A DNA stretch of 64,000 nt from contig JACKIB010000002.1 of the NCBI GenBank assembly GCA_020638695.1, positions 248,001 to 312,000 of the forward strand, written 5' to 3'. Source of the stretch: Planctomycetota bacterium (GTDB lineage Bacteria; Planctomycetota; UBA1135; UBA2386). The stretch's first letter is position 1. Each line of letters starts with the position of its first letter. Positions 17,532 to 24,854 of this stretch are shown here, piece by piece. A model generated the notes under the pieces. That model was not told the DNA's origin. It saw only the letters and a program-made list of their open reading frames with translations, and did no database searches. Position numbers and translations under genes: made by a program.

Positions 17532-17678
17532 GCCGCGCTGCGCCGACGGGTCTCGGAACGCCCGACCGGCGGGGGTGACACCGTCGTCGCGCGACCATCG
17601 CCGAACCCACACCCAGGGTGTTCCTCGGCGCGGACGGGCGGTAGTGTGGCGGGGCTTCCCCACCCACTCGACACGCCC

Positions 17679-19652
17679 ATGACCCCGACGCGAATCGCCG
17701 TCGGCGCTCTGCTCTTGCTGAGCGCGCTGCCCGCCCAGAGCACCGGAACCGAGGACTTGGTGCTGCGAGTCAAACCGAGCGAGCTGAACCTGACGCTCGG
17801 CGCCACCGAGACCCTTCGCACCGAGGTGGTCGACGTGGGCGGACGACCGGCCAAGGGCGAAGTGCTGTTCTTCTCGCTCGACCGCCGCGGCGTCTCGGTG
17901 GACAAGTCCGGAAAGGTCACGGCACTGCGCACCGGCAGCTTCCGCGTCATCGCACGGTTGGTCGGCGCAGCGAACGGGTCCCGCGTGGTGATTCCGGTGC
18001 GGGTCGTGCACGCCAAACCTGCGGCGATCGTGCTGCGTAGCGCACCGCAGCGAGTGTTCGCCGACACGATCGTGGAGCTCGACGCGGCGATCATCGGCGA
18101 AGATGGTCGCACCCGACCCGATCTCACGGTGGACTTCCGCAGCAGCGACCCGAAGATCGTCGAGATCGATGATCTGCGGCGCATCGTCGCGAGAAGCGCC
18201 GGCACGTGCGCGATCATCGCCTCCGGGTCGGGCTTGGAGCAGCGCCATCAATTGGTCGTGGTCGCGAACCCTGTGCGCACACTGACCGTGACGCCGAACG
18301 TCAAGCAGGCGCGCACCGGCGACGTGGTGCACTTCGCCGTGGCGACCGCGGACAGCGCAGGGAAGCGCATCGACGACGTCCCGGTACAGCTGGCGGTCCA
18401 AGCCAAGCCGACCGACCACCGCGGCCCGGGCGCGAGCGGCCAGATCGAGCCCGACGGGCGATTCGTCGCCGAAACACCCGGTGTCTACACGGTGATCGCG
18501 GCGTGCGGCAAGCTCGCGGCGAGCGCCACCGTCCGCATCACGCCGCGCAATGTGCAACAGCAACTCGTCAAGGTGGGGCACGGCGAAGTGTTCCACGTCC
18601 ACACCTCGGATCTGTGGGTGTGGGAAGGCGTCGACGGTCGCGACTATGCGGTGACCGGCACCTGGGGCGCCGACGGCGAGGCGTATTTCTGGGACGTGAC
18701 CGACCCGCGGCGGATCGAGCGGATCGCCACCGTGAAGGTCGACGCGCGCACCGTCAACGACGTGAAGGTGTCCAAGGACGGTCGCATCTGCGTGATCAGC
18801 CGTGAAGGCGCATCGAACCGCAAGAACGGCATCATCGTGCTCGACGTCAGCAATCCGCGCTCGCCGAAGATGCTGTCGAAGTTCACCGACAACCTCACCG
18901 GCGGAGTGCACAATCTGTTCATCGATAGCGGGTTCGTCTACGCGCTCAGCGCGGGGCGGCGGTACGACGTGATCGACATCCACGATCCGTCGGCACCGGT
19001 GCGGGTCAGTAACTTCGAGTTGAAGAGCCCCGGCCACGCCATCCACGACGTGTGGATCGCCAACGGCATCGCGTTCTCCTCGAACTGGCGCGACGGGATC
19101 CAGCTGGTGGACGTCGGCAACGGCATCCGCGGCGGCTCCCCGCAGAAGCCGGTGCAGTTCGCCAGCTACGCCTACCCGAGCGGGTGGAACCATGCGGCCT
19201 TCCCGTTCCGCAGCGCGACGACCAAGCGGTTCTACGTGATCGCCGGCGACGAGGCGTTCCCGTACGGTCTGTCGATCGAGAACCGCCCGACGTACCCGCG
19301 CGGCTGGTTCCACTTCATCGACTTCACCGACCTCGACAAGCCGCGGGAAGTCGCGCGCTACGAGGTGCCGGAAGCCGGCACGCACAACCTCTGGGTCGAA
19401 GGCGACGTGCTGTACGCGGCCTACTACAACGCCGGCGTGCGGGTGGTGGACATCTCCGGCGAGCTGCTGGGAGACCTGTACCGGCAGGGACGTGAAATCG
19501 CCTGGTTCCTACCCACCCACCACAAGGCCAAGGTGCCCAACGCTCCAATGACCTGGGGCCCCCAGCCGCACAAGGGACGGATCTTCTTCTCCGATTGGAA
19601 CTCGGGGCTGTGGTGCGTCGAGCTGGCGCCGCAGCGGGGCCGGCGGCGATGA
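17679..19652 (+). CDS. Secreted protein with bacterial Ig-like domains and LVIVD-type repeats
   Basis: 657 residues. The ATG at 17679 gives a clean signal peptide (MTPTRIAVGALLLLSALPAQS). Residues about 25-290 look like three Ig-like (Big2-type) domains: 'LGATETLRTEVVDVGG', 'KVTALRTGSFRVIARL', and 'PGVYTVIAACGKLAASATVRI'. Residues about 300-657 carry LVIVD-type blades (YFWDVTDPRRIERIATV, IIVLDVSNPRSPKML, YDVIDIHDPSAPVRVSNF, VRVVDISGELLGDL), which form a beta-propeller. It ends by an ATGA overlap with the next gene, so the two secreted propeller proteins are co-expressed. A surface binding role is inferred; no enzyme motif was seen. Confidence 0.8.
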   Translation: MTPTRIAVGALLLLSALPAQSTGTEDLVLRVKPSELNLTLGATETLRTEVVDVGGRPAKGEVLFFSLDRRGVSVDKSGKVTALRTGSFRVIARLVGAANGSRVVIPVRVVHAKPAAIVLRSAPQRVFADTIVELDAAIIGEDGRTRPDLTVDFRSSDPKIVEIDDLRRIVARSAGTCAIIASGSGLEQRHQLVVVANPVRTLTVTPNVKQARTGDVVHFAVATADSAGKRIDDVPVQLAVQAKPTDHRGPGASGQIEPDGRFVAETPGVYTVIAACGKLAASATVRITPRNVQQQLVKVGHGEVFHVHTSDLWVWEGVDGRDYAVTGTWGADGEAYFWDVTDPRRIERIATVKVDARTVNDVKVSKDGRICVISREGASNRKNGIIVLDVSNPRSPKMLSKFTDNLTGGVHNLFIDSGFVYALSAGRRYDVIDIHDPSAPVRVSNFELKSPGHAIHDVWIANGIAFSSNWRDGIQLVDVGNGIRGGSPQKPVQFASYAYPSGWNHAAFPFRSATTKRFYVIAGDEAFPYGLSIENRPTYPRGWFHFIDFTDLDKPREVARYEVPEAGTHNLWVEGDVLYAAYYNAGVRVVDISGELLGDLYRQGREIAWFLPTHHKAKVPNAPMTWGPQPHKGRIFFSDWNSGLWCVELAPQRGRRR

Positions 19653-20770
19653 GCCGCACCGCGTGGGCCGCGTGCCTCGCCCTGGTCGCCGGCGTCCAAG
19701 GCCAGGTCGCGGACAGCAAGCCGGTGGGAGCCGCAGCGGAACCGCGTCGCGCCTACTCCGTGCTGGTTTGCGCCGAGTCTTCCGACGAGGTCTACAAGCT
19801 GCGCTTCGATGGCGCGCAGGTCGCGGTGGAGAAGGTGATTCCGGTCGGTTATCAGGCGACCGAGATCGAGGGTCCGCACGGAATCACCGTCGCGCCGGAC
19901 GGCAAGCACTGGTTCCTCAGCATGGCACACGGCAAGCCGTTCGGGCTGCTCTATCGGTTCCGCAGCAGCGACGATCGCGTCACCGGCCGGGTACAGCTCG
20001 GCCTGTTCCCCGCGACGATGCAGATCTCGCGCGCCACCGGGCTGCTGTACTGCGTGAACTTCGACCTGCACGGTGACATGACACCCTCCTCGGTGTCGAT
20101 CGTCGATCCCGTCGAGATGGCCGAGGTGGGTCGCACCCGGACGGGATCGATGCCGCACGGTTCTCGGCTGTCCCCGGACGGCAAGCGCCACTACTCGTGC
20201 TCGATGATGGACGGGTTCCTGCACGAGATCGACGCGGTGAGCTTCGAGCGAACGCGCCGTCTCCCGCTCGGCGACGGCACCGGCGCGGCGAAGTCCGCAC
20301 ACGGTGGCGGCGATGGCGCGGACGACCGCTGCCGACCGACGTGGGTGCAGCCACATCCGCGGCTGACTCGCGCTTACGTGTGCCTCAACGGTATCGCACA
20401 GCTCGCCGAGGTCGACCTCGCGGGGTGGAAGGTGACACGCCGCTGGCCGACCGGGAAGGGTCCGTACAACGTCGACGTGACGCCGCGCGGCGACAAAGCG
20501 GTGGTGACGTACAAGGGCGCGCAGGCGGTGGGGATCTGGGACCTGACCCGCGGCAAGGAGCTCGCCCGTGTCCCGACCACCCGTCCGGTGCCCCACGGCG
20601 TGGCGGTGTCGGACGACGGGCGGTTCGCGTTCGTCTCGTGCGAGAGCATCGGCGCGCAGCCGGGCACCGTCGACGTGTTGGACCTGCGGGTCGGCCACCG
20701 CGTGGCCAGCGTCGCCGTCGGGCTTCAGGCCGGCGGGATCGCGTTCGTCGGCTCTCGACCGCTCCGCTGA
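19649..20770 (+). CDS. Secreted YVTN/YncE-like beta-propeller protein
   Basis: 373 residues from an ATG that overlaps the preceding stop. A signal peptide (MSRTAWAACLALVAGVQG) is followed by repeating propeller blades: VLVCAESSDEVYKLRF, GPHGITVAPDGKHWFLSMAHG, PHGSRLSPDGKRHYSCSMMDGFLHEID, GPYNVDVTPRGDKAVVTYKGAQAVGIWDL and PHGVAVSDDGRFAFVSCE (each quoted in part). The PHG-x-SPDG pattern marks the YVTN/lactonase-like family. No lactonase metal site was identified. Translational coupling suggests it works with the LVIVD protein upstream. Confidence 0.8.
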   Translation: MSRTAWAACLALVAGVQGQVADSKPVGAAAEPRRAYSVLVCAESSDEVYKLRFDGAQVAVEKVIPVGYQATEIEGPHGITVAPDGKHWFLSMAHGKPFGLLYRFRSSDDRVTGRVQLGLFPATMQISRATGLLYCVNFDLHGDMTPSSVSIVDPVEMAEVGRTRTGSMPHGSRLSPDGKRHYSCSMMDGFLHEIDAVSFERTRRLPLGDGTGAAKSAHGGGDGADDRCRPTWVQPHPRLTRAYVCLNGIAQLAEVDLAGWKVTRRWPTGKGPYNVDVTPRGDKAVVTYKGAQAVGIWDLTRGKELARVPTTRPVPHGVAVSDDGRFAFVSCESIGAQPGTVDVLDLRVGHRVASVAVGLQAGGIAFVGSRPLR

Positions 20771-20939
20771 ACCGCTGCCACCGCGGCAGCGCGCCCGAAT
20801 CGCGCCTTGTCGTGGTGCTCCCGAAACAACCCGGCGGATCTGCGACGCACTGACACGCTTCCGGTACCTGACCGCCTCCTCGTCACGTCCGCGCAGCTGG
20901 CTTAGGATCGCCGGACGAGTCGTTCACGCTGCGCACGTC

Positions 20940-23273
20940 ATGAGACAGAACCACCCCCACACCGTTCTCCTGCTGCTCGCTGGCTCGCTGCTGGCGGTCA
21001 CCTCCACCGCCCAACAGCAGGGAAAGCCGATCCCGCTCGGCACCGTTCAGGGGACGGCGGCACGCGAACAGATGTGGCGACCCCCGACCGCGGAAGAGTG
21101 GAAGAAGCCGGTGTTGATCCGCTTCCAGCGCACGTGGAACGACGCGGTAGCGGTGTCGCGGGAGACCGGCAAGCCGATCCTGGTTTGCGTGAACATGGAC
21201 GGTGAGATCGCCAGCGAGCACTACGCCGGCGTGCGCTACCGCTCGCCGGAGATCGCGAAGATCTACGAGCCGTACGTGTGCGTGATCGCCAGCGTCTACC
21301 GCCACAACGCCACGGATTACGACAAGGACGGCAACCGCATCCTCTGCCCGCGCTTCGGCAGCGTCACCTGCGGGGAGCACATCTGGATCGAGCCGGTGCT
21401 GTTCGGCAAGTTCTTCGACCGCACCCGCGTCGCCCCGCGGCACATCATGGTCGAGCTCGACGGCAAGGAAACCTACGACGTCTACTACGCGTGGGACACG
21501 CGCTCCGTGTTCGACACCATCCAGAAGGGGATCCTGGAGCGGCGCAAGGAGATGGCGCGCCAGGTGCGGCGACCACCCGAGCGCTCGTTGCTCGATCAGG
21601 TCGCCAGCCGCGACATCGACGACCGCGAAGCGGTGGAGAGCGCCTATCGGCAGGGCGACAACAAGCTGAAGACCGAGCTGCTGCAGCGCGCGATCGCCGC
21701 GCCGCGGTCCGAGCCACTGGATCTGCTGCGGCTGGCGATCTTCGACATCGACAGCAAGCTCAACGCGATGGCGCGTGAAGCGCTCAAGCAGTCCGACGCC
21801 GAGGGCGCCGTCGACCTGATCAACGAGGCACTGCGCGTGCCGCTCGAGGCGAAGGACCGCGGCGAGCTGATCGCCGCTCTGGAGCGGCTCGGCCAACGGT
21901 TCCCGCGCGCCAAGAAGCTCGCCATCGTGCACCGCGGTCTGGCCAAGGACTCGAAGTCGATCGATGCCGAGAGTTGGGCACAGGCGTTCGCCAAGGCCAA
22001 GGTCACCGAGCGCCCGGAGTGGAACACCCTGGAGTCCAAGCTCGAGTACACCAGCGCCGCGACGCAGGCAAAGCCCGGGGATGCGGCCACGCGACTCGAA
22101 CTCGCCGAGGCATCGCTGGCGTTGGCCATCGACCCGAAGACGATGAAGATCCTGGCGCACAGTCGCAAGTCGGGGTCGAAGTACGCCCACCTGATGCTGC
22201 TCGACGCCCAGCGCGCCGGCCAGCAAGCCGAGAAACTCGGAGCGAAGGGCTGGCGGCTCGACTCGGTGCTGGCGGTCGCGTCGTACTACCTGGGCGACAC
22301 CCTGCGGGCCTACGCCCACGCCGAGCGCGCCGTCCCGTTGCTGCCCAAGGGCGAGCAGAGCTGGAACGCCATGGCGACGCTCGGGATCTTCGCCGAGGCG
22401 CGGATGGCGGCGATCCACCGCGCCGAGCGCAGCAAGAAGGAATGGCCGGGTCAGTGGTTGACCGACGTGCACGCGGCGTACGCGGTGCTGAGCCGACATC
22501 CGCTGGGAACCGACGCACAGGTGGTCGCGCACTACGACTTCCTGCGCTCGCTGTCGGCGTTCGGCCAGGCGCAGTCGGTGCTCGACGCCGGGCTGAAGCG
22601 CTATCCCGATTCCGGGTTGCTGCACGACCGGCTGCGCACGCGGGTGCTGCACGAGTCGGGTCCCAAGGGTCTGGAGTCGACGTATGCGAAGATGCTCGCA
22701 GCCGAGGGCGCGAGCAAGAACCTGCCGTGGTTCGCCGGATACGCGGCAATCGTCGCCGCGGAGTTCCATCGCCGCGCCGGAGATGACCCGGCTGCACGTG
22801 CCGCCTACGATCGCGCCGTGGCACTCTTCGATTCTGCGATCCAGGCGAATCCGGACTCCAAGTCCACCGCCGACCATTTCGCGGCGCTGGCGATCGCCGG
22901 GCGTGCGCGGATGGCCCTGGAGGGCAAGCAGCTGGAACTGGCGGTGGACCAGTTGCTGGCGTCGTTCTCCCGCAAGCCGGAAGCCGGCGGCACCCAGGAC
23001 GGACTGAACCAGACCCCGATCGACACCGCCCGGTTGCTCAAGACCGCGCTCACCCACGCCAAGCAGACCGAACTGCTGGGCCGCCTCGACCGGGCGATCG
23101 AAGCGCTACCTCCGGTGGCCTTCGTGAAGCCCGATTACGAGCGCTTCGCTCTGCCCAGCGCCGTGTGGCGCAACGGCAAGCTGCGCCGCCCGGGGTGGCG
23201 CGACCGATCGGAAGCGCGCGAACGCCGCACGCTGGAGGAGGCCAAGCGGCGTCAGGCAGAACAGCGGCGCTAG
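20940..23273 (+). CDS. Secreted thioredoxin-like/TPR protein
   Basis: 777 residues. The ATG at 20940 gives the signal peptide MRQNHPHTVLLLLAGSLLAVTSTA; the open frame upstream of it is noise. Residues about 55-200 resemble a thioredoxin-fold domain without a CxxC active site (ETGKPILVCVNMDGEIASEHYAG, then APRHIMVELDGKE), as in the planctomycete 'thioredoxin family' proteins. The rest is a helical TPR array (ATRLELAEASLALAID, SVLAVASYYLGDTLRAYAHAERAV, AARAAYDRAVALFDSAI). The C-terminus is highly charged. The TAG stop codon (23271-23273) is part of the CTAG at the left end of a family-1 element, so the original 3' end may have been changed by insertion. Confidence 0.75.
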   Translation: MRQNHPHTVLLLLAGSLLAVTSTAQQQGKPIPLGTVQGTAAREQMWRPPTAEEWKKPVLIRFQRTWNDAVAVSRETGKPILVCVNMDGEIASEHYAGVRYRSPEIAKIYEPYVCVIASVYRHNATDYDKDGNRILCPRFGSVTCGEHIWIEPVLFGKFFDRTRVAPRHIMVELDGKETYDVYYAWDTRSVFDTIQKGILERRKEMARQVRRPPERSLLDQVASRDIDDREAVESAYRQGDNKLKTELLQRAIAAPRSEPLDLLRLAIFDIDSKLNAMAREALKQSDAEGAVDLINEALRVPLEAKDRGELIAALERLGQRFPRAKKLAIVHRGLAKDSKSIDAESWAQAFAKAKVTERPEWNTLESKLEYTSAATQAKPGDAATRLELAEASLALAIDPKTMKILAHSRKSGSKYAHLMLLDAQRAGQQAEKLGAKGWRLDSVLAVASYYLGDTLRAYAHAERAVPLLPKGEQSWNAMATLGIFAEARMAAIHRAERSKKEWPGQWLTDVHAAYAVLSRHPLGTDAQVVAHYDFLRSLSAFGQAQSVLDAGLKRYPDSGLLHDRLRTRVLHESGPKGLESTYAKMLAAEGASKNLPWFAGYAAIVAAEFHRRAGDDPAARAAYDRAVALFDSAIQANPDSKSTADHFAALAIAGRARMALEGKQLELAVDQLLASFSRKPEAGGTQDGLNQTPIDTARLLKTALTHAKQTELLGRLDRAIEALPPVAFVKPDYERFALPSAVWRNGKLRRPGWRDRSEARERRTLEEAKRRQAEQRR

Positions 23274-23437
23274 GAGTCTGCGCCACAGAAGGGTGACTCA
23301 GGAGGTTCGTGGATTTCGGCGCAGGTCGCCGCCCGAAAACACAGCCGAATTGGTGGATTCGGCGAGGATTTCGGGGGGTGACAGGTGCTGGAAGGCGCGG
23401 ATCTCATGGGTTGTCATTCTGTGGCGCAGACTCCTAG
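23270..23437. repeat. Element family 1, intact copy
   Basis: 168 bases bounded by CTAG and the inverted repeat GGAGTCTGCGCCACAGAA / TTCTGTGGCGCAGACTCC. It has the same length as the copy at 34978-35145 but lies in the opposite orientation. An internal palindrome, CCGAAT-TGGTGG-ATTCGG, is present. No transposase or plausible gene is inside, so it looks like a non-autonomous, MITE-type element. The left CTAG contains the stop codon of the preceding gene, and the right CTAG is shared with the family-2 element that follows. It lies between two convergent genes. Confidence 0.9.
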
Positions 23438-23602
23438 TGGGGTGTGTCCGAAGTTCGTTGCATGAATCGTCGAGTCATGCGGTTCGCTCGCAAGGAGCTG
23501 CGACGACACGGCTTGTTGGTGGACAAGCTGAGGAGCTGCGACGCCGCGAGCGGGCCGTAGGGCCGGCGACTTATGTGACCAACTTCGGACACACCCCACT
23601 AG
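23434..23602. repeat. Element family 2, intact copy
   Basis: 169 bases bounded by CTAG and the inverted repeat TGGGGTGTGTCCGAAGTT / AACTTCGGACACACCCCA. It is almost identical, base for base, to the copy at 35320-35488, in the same orientation; one difference is seen near the left end (ATGAATCG versus ATGAGTCG). No gene is inside. Its left CTAG is the right CTAG of the family-1 element, so one inserted into the end of the other. It ends 20 bases from the stop of birA, so its terminal stem could also stop transcription. Confidence 0.92.
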
Positions 23603-23622
23603 CCCGGGCCAGAGCACGCGTT

Positions 23623-24357
23623 TCACGGGCAGGCGCGCAGCGCGCTGAGGTGGGCCAACGACAGTTCCTCGGCGCCGACCACCGCGCACCGGGTATCGAG
23701 CCGGTGCAGCACTCCCTCCACCTCCCGGGTGCCAACCCGGGCGCGCACCGAACCGCCGACGAGGCCGATCCGGGCACGGAACTCCTGCTCCAGCCCCGCC
23801 AGGTCGCCACGCTCGAGCTGGCCAATCCCGTCGTCCACCGCGGCAGCCAGTTCGGCCAGCAACGATGCACGATCGAAAGCGCGGCCGGTGTGGAGGCGCA
23901 ACGAAGTCGCGCTGGACCGGAGCTCGCCGGCAAACTCCTCGCTGTTGACGTTCAGGCCGAGCCCGATGTGGTAGACGTGCGAACCCTGACCATCGACGTC
24001 GATCAAGATCCCACACAGCTTGCGTCCCGAAACGACCAGGTCGTTGGGCCACTTGATGCGCAGCGCAGCGTCGAGCTCCGGAGCGACACGCACCACGGTG
24101 CGGGCAGCGGCAACCGGAATCGCCACGGCGAGCTGGACCGCATCGAGCGGTCCGATCCCGGTGACGCGGAAGGTCGCTGCCAGATCGCGACCGCGGATGT
24201 CGGACCAGGACCTCCCCTGACGGCCGCGTCCGTCGGTCTGGTGGTCGGCCCAGAACACGCCCCACGGGCCCGCCGGCGCACTCTGTGAAAGCGCCTGGGT
24301 CGAATCGCATTCCGTGTGGTGCTCCCAGTGAACGAACCGAGTACCGGGCGTGCCCAT
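23623..24357 (-). CDS. birA: Biotin--[acetyl-CoA-carboxylase] ligase, single-domain
   Basis: 244 residues, catalytic core only with no N-terminal DNA-binding domain. The biotin/ATP-binding motif DGRGRQGRSW, the lysine motif RIKWPNDLVV and KLCGILID, and GLGLNVNSEEF are all present. It activates biotin with ATP and attaches it to the lysine of biotin carboxyl carrier proteins in the cytoplasm. The ATG at 24357 (MGTPGTRFVHWEHH) is chosen because the upstream open frame has no family sequence. Lacking the helix-turn-helix, it should not act as a repressor of biotin synthesis. It is convergent with the thioredoxin/TPR gene, separated from it by two elements. Confidence 0.92.
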   Translation of the reverse strand: MGTPGTRFVHWEHHTECDSTQALSQSAPAGPWGVFWADHQTDGRGRQGRSWSDIRGRDLAATFRVTGIGPLDAVQLAVAIPVAAARTVVRVAPELDAALRIKWPNDLVVSGRKLCGILIDVDGQGSHVYHIGLGLNVNSEEFAGELRSSATSLRLHTGRAFDRASLLAELAAAVDDGIGQLERGDLAGLEQEFRARIGLVGGSVRARVGTREVEGVLHRLDTRCAVVGAEELSLAHLSALRACP

Positions 24358-24854
24358 GCCCAGAGTAGAGGTGTCGGGTCGCGCCAGGGAAAGCGCCTGC
24401 CAGCCGAGTTGTCGGCGATGTTCGCCCCGCAGTCGGCGATTCAGGTCATCCGTTCGAAGCAGCGAACACCCGCGCGGGCGGTGGCCCAACTGAGGAGTCG
24501 CGATGCCGCGCCCGACCCTTGGGCTGACTCGAAGCGGTCGCTGGCAGCGTCGCGATTTCGTGCAATGTCGTTGCTGGCAAGAGGAAGGGCGGGTTCTGCC
24601 GGGAGGTGGGGTGCGTCCCCGTCGGAGGACGACTTCCGCTGTGCGACCAAGCCAGCAGCCCCGCGGGGTCACAGCAGCTCGGTCGTGAGTGGTCCGGGCC
24701 ACGGTTTGCCGAGCGGCCCACTTGTCGACTTCCGCCACCCGGCCGGCAGCGATCTGACGACGCCACCGACAACTCCACTGAAGTCGCCGGGCATGTCGCG
24801 CCGATAGGCGATTCGGCGGATGGCATCCCATCCACCGATGAGAGGCAAAGGAGT
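24358..24854. other. Divergent intergenic region with an element remnant
   Basis: About 500 bases between birA and the glycosyltransferase gene. Its central part (about 24541-24702) is a decayed family-3 element, listed separately. The rest gives no supported gene on either strand. The long open frame that enters from 24606 is read through the element remnant and is not taken as coding. Confidence 0.6.
24541..24702. repeat. Element family 3, degenerate copy
   Basis: About 162 bases aligning with the family-3 copies at 32377-32558 and 35142-35323. Shared blocks are CAGCGTCGCGA, TCGTTGCTGGCAAG, GGGTTCTGCC, AAGCCAGCAG and, at the right end, CAGCAGCTCGGTCGTGA then TGGTCCGGGC. The left inverted repeat and both CTAG ends are gone, and substitutions are frequent, so this is an old insertion. 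Confidence 0.75.

Noticed and set aside
16821..19385. An 854-residue open frame on the minus strand
   Set aside because: It runs opposite the secreted beta-helix and LVIVD proteins, which have signal peptides and family motifs; the shadow has none.
20883..23057. A 724-residue open frame on the minus strand
   Set aside because: Shadow of the thioredoxin/TPR gene, with no domain or export signal of its own.
24606..24854. An 83-residue N-terminal extension of the glycosyltransferase
   Set aside because: It begins within the family-3 element remnant and encodes low-complexity sequence; starts at 24855 or 24879 are more plausible.
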